Shown: positions 8,027 to 16,400 of the stretch, piece by piece
How positions within the stretch are numbered: the first letter of the stretch is position 1
How the letters are laid out: each line of letters opens with the position of its first letter
From: Fictibacillus phosphorivorans
GTDB taxonomy: Bacteria; Bacillota; Bacilli; Bacillales; Fictibacillaceae
DNA length: 64,000 nt
Direction: 5' to 3'
Assembly: GCF_007673525.1 (NCBI RefSeq)
Contig: NZ_VDZU01000001.1
Location: 1,994,177 to 2,058,176, forward strand
The notes under the pieces: model-generated
Seen by the model: only the letters and a program-made list of their open reading frames with translations
Told to the model about the DNA's origin: nothing
The model's database searches: none
Position numbers and translations under genes: made by a program

Positions 8027-8945
8027 GTTGCTTAAATATGCGATTGAAGAATTTGTAGCCGATAGAGAATACCGAAATCTTTCAGTCTACACAATCAAAA
8101 TGTATAAGACTGGTCTCATGCTTTTTAAAGATTGGTGTGTTGGTAAATCAATAATCAATATAGAAGATGTTACTACTTCGGTACTCAAAGAATACTTACA
8201 ATATTGTAAAAAGGAATTGAAAAACAAGCCTACTTCACTAAATGGTAAAACAAGAGTGTTTAAAGTTTTCTTTAATTTCTTGGTTGATGAAGAAATCATT
8301 GATGAAAAAAGGAATCCTGCTAAGAAACTTAAATCCGTGAAGGAAGAGGTTAGGATTGAGGTTTTATCAGATGAACAAATCAAACAGATCTTAAACCACT
8401 TAAGAAGATTTAATTATAGGGGGAATTCTTTCGCAGCTTACCGTAATAGACAACTATTTGTCTTTCTTCTGTCTACTGGATGCCGCAGAGGCGAGATACC
8501 CCACTTGAAATGGTCAGATATAGATTTTGAAAATCAAGTAATTAGTCTTTACGGTAAAAAAAGACAAGTGAGTAGTATCCCTTTCACTCTAAAGTTAAAA
8601 AAAGAACTTGCAGAATATAGAATCTTTTTGAGGGAGTTTATCGGTGAAGATCCAGTTTATGTTTTTCCTACAGGAGATAACAAACAAATAACTGAGGAAG
8701 CTATTACTTATTTCTTTAAAACCTTGAAAAAAGCAATGAGTTTCACTGGAGTTAGACTTAGTGCTCACACTTTGCGTCACACCTTTGCTTCTAGAGCTCT
8801 TAAAGGGGGCATGGATGTCTTTTCGTTATCAAAGCTACTTAGACATGAAAATATCCAAATGACTCAAAAATACGTAAATCTGTGGGGGACAGCACTAAAA
8901 GAACAAAATGATAAATATAATCCGTTAAATTCTATTGATGTCTAG
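8025..8945 (+). CDS. int: Tyrosine-recombinase integrase
   Basis: About 306 aa. An N-terminal SAM-like core-binding domain (SVYTIKMYKTGLMLFKDW) is followed by the catalytic domain, with Arg154 in TGCRRGE, H248-x-x-R251 in HTLRHTF, His274 in LLRHEN and nucleophile Tyr283 in QKYVNL. It catalyses site-specific integration and excision between attP and the ypsC attB. The start is uncertain: TTG 8025 or 8028 (M-L-K-YAIEEF) looks family-like, while ATG 8010 directly abuts the GAGGAA ribosome site. It lies just inside attL, as in most temperate phages. Confidence 0.95.
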   Translation: MLLKYAIEEFVADREYRNLSVYTIKMYKTGLMLFKDWCVGKSIINIEDVTTSVLKEYLQYCKKELKNKPTSLNGKTRVFKVFFNFLVDEEIIDEKRNPAKKLKSVKEEVRIEVLSDEQIKQILNHLRRFNYRGNSFAAYRNRQLFVFLLSTGCRRGEIPHLKWSDIDFENQVISLYGKKRQVSSIPFTLKLKKELAEYRIFLREFIGEDPVYVFPTGDNKQITEEAITYFFKTLKKAMSFTGVRLSAHTLRHTFASRALKGGMDVFSLSKLLRHENIQMTQKYVNLWGTALKEQNDKYNPLNSIDV

Positions 8946-8963
8946 TAGTAAAAAAAGAAAAAA

Positions 8964-8994
8964 GGAGTAAAGCTGCGGGAACAGTCTTTACTCC
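8964..8994. terminator. Strong hairpin downstream of int, best oriented for minus-strand termination
   Basis: GGAGTAAAG and CTTTACTCC (9 bp) plus an inner CTG/CAG. On the plus strand the following sequence is AATAAATG, a poor T tract. On the minus strand the stem is followed by a long T-rich run (complement of 8951-8963). This suggests it ends a transcript running leftward through 9540-8990, although it may also serve int. Confidence 0.55.
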
Positions 8995-9059
8995 AATAAA
9001 TGTATTTTGTTGAATACAGACAACTGAATACGAAGTACCAGTTAAACCCTATTTTAAAC

Positions 9060-9540
9060 TTTTTTAAATCGTTTATCAAGTAGGCTTATTAAAGTATGTA
9101 CTCATTCTGGTATTTCCTTGCTGGAGAGCCGACTAATAGCAAGTAAATCAAACCTTGAAAGCTTATGACTTAAGCGATGCAATAACTAAGTCTAGGAAAG
9201 CTAATATACAGCACCCTATTTCTGTATGCTTTCCGAATGGTGTTAACGACCATTAACGGTTAGGAGTGGACGGATAGGAGTAGATATACTCGCGAGACAA
9301 GCCACATACCACTGCCAGGGCTATCTGAAGCAGTAGGCTTGCTAGGATGAAAAATCCTCGACAAATAGGGGCTGATATACGGATACCATAACCCGATATA
9401 CAAAAGTGTCGCTTGTCTATTGTCATTGATTTTTTTAGTCTTTGACAGTAGGCAACAACTGCACATAGCCGTATTCCATACCCTCAACCAAAAGTAAAAG
9501 GTCAAACTCATAAAGTCAAGCTTAGTTAATAAAAAAAGTT
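9060..9540. ncRNA. Candidate large structured noncoding RNA beside int (class unknown)
   Basis: No credible protein is encoded in 8995-9600. Hand count gives about 42% GC over 9121-9480, well above the AT-rich phage around it. Dense perfect stems are seen: CTTGCT 9117/AGCAAG 9138; GGAAAGC 9195/GCTTTCC 9228 with inner ATACAG/CTGTAT; AATGGT 9236/ACCATT 9249; GAGTA 9278/TACTC 9287; CAAGCC 9298/GGCTTG 9336 enclosing ACTGC/GCAGT; AGGAT 9344/ATCCT 9354; GACAAATAG 9360/CTATTGTC 9417 (one bulge) followed by seven T's at 9430. If plus-strand, it could end there; if minus-strand, it could end at the 8964 hairpin. It may belong to the large ornate phage RNAs (ROOL/GOLLD type), but that is not shown. Confidence 0.55.
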
Positions 9541-9604
9541 ACCTAAATTACGTCTTGTATCCTATAATTGTATTATATTGAAACTATTGGAAGTAGGGGG
9601 ATTA

Positions 9605-9871
9605 ATGAGTATTAGATCAATGCTTGTAATTGGATTTTCAGTTGTATTGGCAATCTTTTGTTACAGTAAGTTTGTAGAAGTAGAGTCATCTAAAGTAAGT
9701 AGCGAGGAAACGTGCGAAGATCCGGGAATAAAAGGAAATAAAACTACTTATAATGGAGAGCTTATCTATCATGTACCAGGTGGAAGGTATTATGATGTTA
9801 CAGATGCTGAAGAGTGGTTTTGTACAGAAGAGGAAGCAGAAGAAGCTGGTTATAGAGCAAGTGAGTACTAA
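9605..9871 (+). CDS. Membrane-anchored sunset-domain protein
   Basis: 88 aa. One N-terminal membrane segment or signal anchor (about residues 6-22) leads to a C-terminal sunset-type motif: IKGNKTTYNGELIYHVPGG followed by RYYDVTDAEEWFCTEEEAEE and AGYRAS. This small Cys-containing domain is found in secreted bacterial and phage proteins; its function is unknown. ATG 9605 follows GGGGG. A TATAAT at 9563-9568 with a weak upstream TTACCT could be its promoter. Confidence 0.65.
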   Translation: MSIRSMLVIGFSVVLAIFCYSKFVEVESSKVSSEETCEDPGIKGNKTTYNGELIYHVPGGRYYDVTDAEEWFCTEEEAEEAGYRASEY

Positions 9872-9902
9872 TAAATAATTTCTAAGTAGAGGAAAAACAT
9901 TT

Positions 9903-10586
9903 ATGCATGAAGTTGAAATTAATAAGATAATTAGAAGTGTTATATCAGACAATAAAAGATATTTTTTCCCAAAGCAAAAAATATTTTTAATGAAAGATCA
10001 TAACTGGGCATTTGCTGCATGGGAAGTAGCTAGATTACGGAAGTTAATTAATAAAGGTGCGTCATTATTTCACATTGATGCACATCTTGATTATTGCGAG
10101 CCATATGGTACGGTTGAAAAAATTACTAGTTATGATGATGCAATTATAGAAGCAAGTAAATTAGAGATTGCCGAATTTATTATACCTTCGATGAAAAACG
10201 GAACTTTGAAAAACTTGTTCTTTATTAGTGATGATAGGAATGTAACGCTAGATGAAAAGATAAACAGGGCGTATACATTAAACCATTTTGAAGATGAATA
10301 TAAAAATCATTGGTACAAGCTTTCCGAAAATACCTCAACAATATTAGACCTAGATTTAGACTATTTTAATACAAACTATATGGATTACAACTCAAACTCC
10401 GTTTTAATGCACGAAAATATTATTCGGCACCAATTGAATCATTTTTATAAGTATATGCTTCCTTGGGATATTGTAACAGTTGCGGTTTCTCCAGAGCATT
10501 GCGGAGGGGCGAAAGAAGCTATATATTTGCTAAAATTATTCTTCGAAGAATTTAATGTTAATTTGAATAAGTATGAAGAATGGTAA
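9903..10586 (+). CDS. UPF0489-family protein (arginase/deacetylase-like fold predicted)
   Basis: 227 aa. SLFHIDAHLDYCEP near residue 62 matches the HxDxHxD metal-binding core of the UPF0489 family, and DLDLDYFNT is a second acidic cluster. The family is related in fold to ureohydrolases and has unknown activity. In a prophage, directly before a repressor-like gene and after the sunset gene, it is probably a lysogen-expressed accessory gene. AGAGG precedes the ATG. Confidence 0.65.
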   Translation: MHEVEINKIIRSVISDNKRYFFPKQKIFLMKDHNWAFAAWEVARLRKLINKGASLFHIDAHLDYCEPYGTVEKITSYDDAIIEASKLEIAEFIIPSMKNGTLKNLFFISDDRNVTLDEKINRAYTLNHFEDEYKNHWYKLSENTSTILDLDLDYFNTNYMDYNSNSVLMHENIIRHQLNHFYKYMLPWDIVTVAVSPEHCGGAKEAIYLLKLFFEEFNVNLNKYEEW

Positions 10587-10595
10587 GGTGATAAC

Positions 10596-10946
10596 ATGTA
10601 CGGAGAAAGACTGAGATTACTTAGAAAATCTAGAAAATACACGATGGCAGAGATAGGTGAAATGGTTGGCATTGCTAAATCTTCTTATAATGGTTATGAA
10701 AAAGAACAGAAGAAACCACCTATTGATAAACTAATTAAATTAGCTGGTATTTATAATGTGTCTACTGATTATATTTTAGGTTTAACGGATGATCCATTCC
10801 CCAATACAGACAGAAAGAATCTTGCAGCATTCTTAAATCAAGATGACCTTTATTGGGATGACTATAAACTTAGTGAAAATCAATTAAAACCAATCCGAGA
10901 CATTTTTATCAACATAGTTAAACTTCAAGAAGAGTTGGCTAAATAG
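10596..10946 (+). CDS. XRE-family repressor-like regulator
   Basis: 116 aa. The N-terminal helix-turn-helix of the Cro/CI class is visible: GERLRLLRKSRKYTMAEIGE, then MVGIAKSSYNGYEKEQKKPP, then LAGIYNVSTDYILGLTD (typical end of the HTH_3 domain). A short C-terminal helical tail follows. It starts 9 bases after the UPF0489 gene with AAGGTGA as ribosome site. It probably controls lysogeny or early genes; an inverted repeat at 10966-10985 just downstream is a possible target. Confidence 0.8.
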   Translation: MYGERLRLLRKSRKYTMAEIGEMVGIAKSSYNGYEKEQKKPPIDKLIKLAGIYNVSTDYILGLTDDPFPNTDRKNLAAFLNQDDLYWDDYKLSENQLKPIRDIFINIVKLQEELAK

Positions 10947-10965
10947 GTAAATTTTTTTATAACCG

Positions 10966-10985
10966 AGTACACTACTTGTTGTACT
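10966..10985. promoter_or_regulatory. Inverted repeat, possible operator
   Basis: AGTACA and TGTACT separated by 8 bases lie in the gap between the XRE gene and the next small gene. Confidence 0.3.
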
Positions 10986-11018
10986 AATTCGATGATCATA
11001 TTAGGGGGATATAGGAAC

Positions 11019-11177
11019 ATGCTAAATGATGTAACATTTGTAGACAATGAAGCTGAGGAAAAGACGATTAGTTATCTTAGAGAAGAAGATGAAAATGTAC
11101 AAGCTCATAGAGAAGCGTATCTTGAAGCATTTAGTAAGCCAGGAGCATATAAGAGGGATTTGGAAGAAGTTAAGTAA
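11019..11177 (+). CDS. Small hypothetical phage protein (52 aa)
   Basis: An acidic, Glu-rich, soluble 52-residue protein starting at ATG 11019, chosen because AGGGGGAT lies just upstream. It is followed 18 bases later by a strong terminator, so it ends a short transcript. A longer overlapping frame from 11047 reads through the terminator and is rejected. No family is recognised. Confidence 0.5.
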   Translation: MLNDVTFVDNEAEEKTISYLREEDENVQAHREAYLEAFSKPGAYKRDLEEVK

Positions 11178-11195
11178 GTTGAATATGGACGATAA

Positions 11196-11227
11196 AGCAG
11201 CCTTAATTATAGGGGCTGCTTTTTTTT
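11196..11227 (+). terminator. Intrinsic terminator
   Basis: AGCAGCC and GGCTGCT (7 bp) followed by at least seven T's. It closes the int-proximal lysogeny block. Confidence 0.85.
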
Positions 11228-11339
11228 GCTTAAAAAGTTTTCGACATCTATCGACAATATGCAATATAAATGAATAAATATTAATAAAAAGGTCATTAGA
11301 ACTAAATTATATATACCTTTACCCTATATAAATACTGTA

Positions 11340-11368
11340 TTTGCAGCATTAAATTTCAATTCTATAAT
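11340..11368 (+). promoter_or_regulatory. Sigma-A-type promoter for the early region
   Basis: TTTGCA (11340-11345), 17-base spacer, TATAAT (11363-11368). The gap 11228-11551 otherwise holds a strong ribosome site (AAGGAAGGAG, near 11415) before a very short frame ending in ATGGAACAGATGTAA (start 11432), which may be a leader or a decayed gene. Confidence 0.6.
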
Positions 11369-11551
11369 CGTATACTTATTCGGAAAGTCGTTATATATTA
11401 ATAATAGATAGAAAAGGAAGGAGATGGGAGAAATGGAACAGATGTAATATAAGCAAATTATTCAAAAATGTGCATAAAATATGGAAATACAAGCTAAGTA
11501 TTTCTGTTTAAATCCCTAATTTTATCTAAAGTTGAAAGGTAGGTGAATATT

Positions 11552-11749
11552 ATGAAATTTGAATTTGAAATTATGAAAGAAACTATTTTAAATCAAGTAA
11601 ATAAAAATCTAGAAAAATCAAATCATCAATCAAAAATGGCTAAAGCAGAACTTGAAGTTTTAAATGCATTTCATGAAACAGGTAATATCTTAGATGAAGA
11701 ACTTAACGTTACTATTGATGTTATTGAAAGAGTCAGGAAACATACATAG
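11552..11749 (+). CDS. Small hypothetical phage protein (65 aa)
   Basis: 65 aa, Lys/Glu-rich and predicted mostly helical (KFEFEIMKETILNQVNKN, then SKMAKAELEVLNAF). The start is ATG 11552 after AGGTGAAT; a GTG at 11543 overlaps that site. It is followed by the hairpin terminator at 11767. No family is recognised. Confidence 0.5.
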   Translation: MKFEFEIMKETILNQVNKNLEKSNHQSKMAKAELEVLNAFHETGNILDEELNVTIDVIERVRKHT

Positions 11750-11766
11750 GCAAGAGCAGTTGTAAA

Positions 11767-11799
11767 AAGGGAACTATCATATGGTTCCCTTGAATTTTA
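11767..11799 (+). terminator. Terminator-like hairpin plus adjacent stem
   Basis: AAGGGAAC and GTTCCCTT (8 bp, 9-base loop) then GAATTTT. About 15 bases further on a second stem CACGGC/GCCGTG occurs near 11806-11825, giving an unusually structured spacer before the next gene. Confidence 0.55.
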
Positions 11800-11902
11800 A
11801 TCTTCAACACGGCTAACCGCCGTGTGTGGCGGAAGATAATGAGAATTTATTATCTCCAATAAATAATCTTATAACTTAATCAAATATTGGAGGTTTAACA
11901 TA

Positions 11903-12091
11903 ATGGAAAATATTAAAGAGAAAGACTTTGTAGTATTTAGTCAACGAATGGCAGGTTACTTAATGATGAATAGCTGCAGATTGAAAAAAATGAAAGTTGA
12001 TAAAGACAACTCTACAAAATTTGTATATTTCTTTTCGGATAATGAGAATGTTCGAAAGTTAGCAGATCAGTATAAATTTAAAATCAAATAA
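11903..12091 (+). CDS. DUF5659-like small protein
   Basis: 62 aa. The pattern FVVFSQRMAGYLMMNSCRLK, then KFVYFFSDNENVRKLADQY, fits the DUF5659 family of phage and mobile-element proteins of unknown function. Good ribosome site TTGGAGG. It directly precedes the 356-aa gene. Confidence 0.55.
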   Translation: MENIKEKDFVVFSQRMAGYLMMNSCRLKKMKVDKDNSTKFVYFFSDNENVRKLADQYKFKIK

Positions 12092-12110
12092 ACTAAACGG
12101 AGGGTAATTA

Positions 12111-13181
12111 TTGAAAACAGAAAAATTAAAACCTGGTCAGACGATTAAGAATTATAAAGTTTTATGTGAGTTTTTAGAAGTGCCAGTTAAGAGTAGCAGC
12201 AAAAGTAAGATGTATCAATTTAAAGAATTAGAACGTTTTTGTAAATTTAGAAAATCAGGACACAACATCCTTATAGATGAAGTATACGAAACACCTATAG
12301 AAAAGATTGAAAATAGAGGGAAGAGTGCTGGAAGTCGAAGGAGTATTTACGGTAATGCTATTCAATTATTGATTGCTGATTTACTTGCTCAATCTGGTGG
12401 TCACATTTCCATAAGTAGAAGTAGATTATTAAATAGAATCGGAATGATAAATAATAATTATGGCGGATGTGGTGAACTTGTTCCAAAACTATCCAAATAC
12501 ACTAGAATTAATGAAAAAGTTATTTATGATTTCTACAACACAAGTAACAGTAACTTCAAAAGTACAATTGAATCTGCATTAAATAATCTTATGGATAAAC
12601 GGATCATCATGTTTAACACAGTAATTAAGATTAGAGAAAAAGGAGAATTTACAACAAGGATTGCTTCAGAAAACGAACTATCAGTCATAATGGATTGTGA
12701 AAAAGAAGTCCTTGAGGAAATGAAATATCAGAAAATGTCCCTTGTAAGGATTTCTAGGGACTGGAAAAAGTTTAAAGGTAAAGTAAAAAAATATCTAAAT
12801 GAATATAGTCATATTGAATACTATTATACCGCCTATGATATTACTGTAAATGAGAAATACATAGAACAAGAATTAAATGAACTCGCAGACTTATTACTTG
12901 AAGAAGTTAAACGAGAAGAAGAAAAGATTAACTTAAATACTACCGTAATAGATAACTTGTTAAAGAATGCTGAACACAGAAATGAAAATTCATTTACAGC
13001 AGGTAAGATGGGAAAAGTTAGATCAGAAGTTACATACATAGATAATATTAAAAAATTGGCTAGTCTGCTAATTGATAAAAATACATCTGACATTACTCAA
13101 AATGTAATGGATGTATCACTTGAAACACTTCCACAAGACTTATTAGACGACATAGAAGAAGCATTTTTAATGTTCGGGTGA
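12111..13181 (+). CDS. Hypothetical early protein (356 aa), possible DNA-binding/replication role
   Basis: TTG start with GGAGGG upstream. It is basic in the N-terminal part, which contains a TIKNYKVLCEFLEVP segment and LERFCKFRKSGHNILIDEVY, a pattern resembling N-terminal domains of Firmicute plasmid/phage DNA-binding proteins. The middle (about 80-190) has a helix-rich segment that could be a winged helix, and the C-terminus is Glu/Leu-rich. No catalytic motif is seen. Its place before the structured spacer 13271-13336 and the phage RNA polymerase makes an initiator or transcription-partner role possible, but this is inference. Confidence 0.5.
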   Translation: MKTEKLKPGQTIKNYKVLCEFLEVPVKSSSKSKMYQFKELERFCKFRKSGHNILIDEVYETPIEKIENRGKSAGSRRSIYGNAIQLLIADLLAQSGGHISISRSRLLNRIGMINNNYGGCGELVPKLSKYTRINEKVIYDFYNTSNSNFKSTIESALNNLMDKRIIMFNTVIKIREKGEFTTRIASENELSVIMDCEKEVLEEMKYQKMSLVRISRDWKKFKGKVKKYLNEYSHIEYYYTAYDITVNEKYIEQELNELADLLLEEVKREEEKINLNTTVIDNLLKNAEHRNENSFTAGKMGKVRSEVTYIDNIKKLASLLIDKNTSDITQNVMDVSLETLPQDLLDDIEEAFLMFG

Positions 13182-13270
13182 AAAATGACACCTTTCAAGT
13201 ACCTATAAGTACAATCTTAAACATATAGGTATCTGAAAAGTATCAAAATATATTTTATAAAATTACAATC

Positions 13271-13336
13271 CGAGTGAAAAACGAAGTTTTGAACTCGCAA
13301 GCTAGTAAATGGAAAGCACTTCTCCATTTACGTAGC
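13271..13336 (+). promoter_or_regulatory. Twin strong hairpins upstream of the phage RNA polymerase gene
   Basis: Hairpin 1 (13271-13297): CGAGT/ACTCG outer stem and AAAAC/GTTTT inner stem with a GAA loop. Hairpin 2 (13301-13336): GCTA + GTAAATGGA pairs with TCCATTTAC + TAGC, 13 bp with one bulged base. No T tract follows either, so they are not simple terminators. ACCTATA/TATAGGT near 13199-13230 adds another weak inverted repeat in the same spacer. Confidence 0.5.
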
Positions 13337-13406
13337 GCCATCTTTTGAACTTGTATTTTCTACATAATAATCAAATTACCAATAAACAAAGGGAGTAGAT
13401 AAAAAG

Positions 13407-16400
13407 ATGTCACTTAAACGTAAACAAATCACAGTTAATCAATTTCATTTGAACAACCTTCAAGATAATAATGGAAAGTTAACTATCGCTGAGCCAGGAA
13501 GAGAAATTGCCCATTTCCGTAATTTTTACATACAAGCAATTGAAACTATTTTAGATAAAGATATTCTTGATAACACATACTTCATTTTAAAGTTTGATGA
13601 AATTAAAGATGATGATGTTGAAACATTAGAATTATACACTCGCACACTTAAAGAGGGAATCTGGTTAAATGATATTCGTTATGTGAAATCTGTAAAGAGT
13701 CCATCAATGGTTCGTACTCAAAAAACGTTATTTGTTCGTGAGGATATTGCTAAAAAGGTGCTTGAATATGTCTCACTTAATAAAATTCCTACTCATACAG
13801 TCGTTTCTAAGTTGGAAGCTGCCTATGGGATTAGCTTATCTTCAGTGCTAATGGTTGAGTCTATGCCTAGAATAGTAGTTATTAAGGACATGAAGAAAAT
13901 CATAACAGAAGATGTCGAGGTTATTCGTAACTGTGATACAGATCCAGAACAATTGGCATCTATTGAGAAACAAATCCAATTGGAAAAAGCAATAAAAGAA
14001 GAGTGGAAAGAAAATAGACCTTCTAATGAAGATTTAAAGAAACTTCCTTACTTCGATTGGATGAGTTTTGATACACATAAAAGTAAAAACGCATGGTATA
14101 AGGAAAGACGAAGAATAAAACTGGATCAAATTTCGAAACCTGCTGGATACGGTGAAAGTTACAATGTTGTTTATCCTGTTTACGAAGAAAGCCAAACTGA
14201 AGAAATTGAGTTTCCGAAGATTTCTAGTGAAACAATTGGTAAGAAAGTAGAGTACATTCCCAATCACCAAGTACCTATGACAATGTTTGATGGGCAATCA
14301 TTAGGTAGTTTTGAATGGTTTGAAAAAGTAAGTAAAGAATTAAACCTAAAGTATGTAACTAATGGTATTCAAGGAAGGTTACCATACTTTAAATCATTAA
14401 TTGTTCGATTTGATTTTAAGAAGTGGTGTAAAGAAAACGGTGTAACAGTAATTGTTGATTGCTTTAATGTGTCTCACAAAGTTTCAGAAATTGATATTAT
14501 TGCAACTGAATCATGCTGGAAAGCTTTTCAAGACTATAGCTCAGGTAAAAAGGAATGCCTGTTTTCTTCAATTGATGAATGGTATGAGTTGATGAATCAA
14601 TACAGGGTTAATCAGTTCGGAGTAGCAAACTATGCAAAAGATGAATTATTGATGAATGAATTTACTCCATTAAACTACCAGTTCATTTATGCTTTGCCGA
14701 AACTTAGTTTTGAAGATTTGAAGGAACTTAGTAAACCTTATGAAAAGCTTCTTTATAAAGTTAAGGAAGGTAAGGATATAGGTTATATTAAAGCGTTCTT
14801 GAAGATGATGGATAGCTCAGAAGGAACAGATTACTTCTCTGATAAATGTTTAGACATGATTAGCATTGATGAGAGATTAATACATGATAAAAAGATTGAA
14901 AAATTCTTACGTTACCGTGTATCTGATGAGTTAAAGAATTTGATGAAAGGGCGTATTCCTATTCGTGGAGGATACCGATATATTACACAGTGTCCGATAG
15001 CGTTTATGGAATGGGCTGTACATCGTAAAGAAGATAGGGTAAAAGGATTTTTGGATACTCCGTATACAGTTTATAAGAATGGTACTACTGGTGAGTATTT
15101 GTTGATGAGAAACCCTACTACAAGTCCAAAAGAAACCGTTAGAGCAACTTTTATCGAGTCTGATAATGAGTATGTGAAACATTTAAATTCAATCATAGTG
15201 ACAGGCATTAATGACTTGCATCTTCCTAAATATACGGCAGACGTAGATGGTGACACCGTTTTGTATACAAAAGAAAAAATTCTCTTGAATGCAATGCTTG
15301 ATAATGTGCCTCTTATTCATGAAGGAGATAAACAGTTTAGTTCTAATGATAAGGCGGAATACACTGAGTACAATTTAGAGGAGATCATTAATTATGAAAA
15401 GCACAATACCTCTTCGATGATCGGCATTCTGACTAACTGGAATACTAAACTTCAAGATCTTGCATTAGCTTATGAAGATTATAAGAAAGCAGATTTAGTT
15501 GTAAGTGTTAATAAAATTTATCAGATGCAATTAATTGATGCTGCCAAAACTGGAGAAAAAGTTGAAATAGCTTACCCGATTCAGATGCACGGAAAAAGAA
15601 TAAAAAAGCCGTATTTCATGATTAATGTATATGGTGGTAAGCGTGAAGACTACAGCACAGATATAAGATCACCTTTAAATCAATATGTGCACTGGATGCA
15701 AGGTAAAAAGGAAAAGATTGAATCTACTTTCCTTAAAGACATTGACCCTGAATACTACCAATCAATTGATAATCCAGTGGAACTGTTCCAGTATAGAAAG
15801 CAACTGCCTCATAGCGATTACATTAATGAAATAGTGGAAAAGTTAAAGCCTTTGTATGAAGAGTATTCAAATCAAAGAAACAAAGTTAGGAAAGAACTGT
15901 TGGACTATGATAAGAAAGCAAAGATGAAACAAAATGCAGAAGAAAGAGATTTGATTCGGTCAAAGTATGCAACGATAAGAAATGATTATAAATTCAAGTG
16001 TCGCAAAGTCGAACCGAACTTAAGTATTTTAGCGTCTGCTGCAGTAGAACTTTCATACCGATTAAAAGGGACTTATGACTTTGCTTGGGATGTAGCTTAT
16101 GAGGGTATGAGATTTAACGCTCTAGAGAATAGGGTAAATCAAAAAACTACGTTATATGATTTGGGTTCAATTGATACTGAATTCGGGATTACAGGTATCG
16201 CCCATGTAATTGATGGTGAGATGGTAATTAAACAGGCTGAGTTAAACAGATCTGATGTTAAGTTACTTGAATATCCATTAGTTATTGATACTGGTTTAGA
16301 AGATGGTAAGTATTCTGTCCTATCAATAATGGGGAGACATTTTGCTGTTATGGAGATTGAAAATAATCACCCTGAATACATGTGTCATTATTGGTATGAG

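Noticed and set aside
9260..9511. Minus-strand frame of 83 codons in the structured region
   Set aside because: No ribosome site, odd composition (many Ser, Tyr, Cys), and it overlays a dense set of perfect stems; better explained as structured RNA.
8946..9600. Group I or group II intron
   Set aside because: No conserved intron core sequences, no domain V-like hairpin, no intron-encoded protein and no split gene around it.
11047..11277. Plus-strand frame of 76 codons overlapping the 52-aa gene
   Set aside because: It reads straight through a strong terminator (11196-11227) and lacks a good ribosome site, while the other frame has one.
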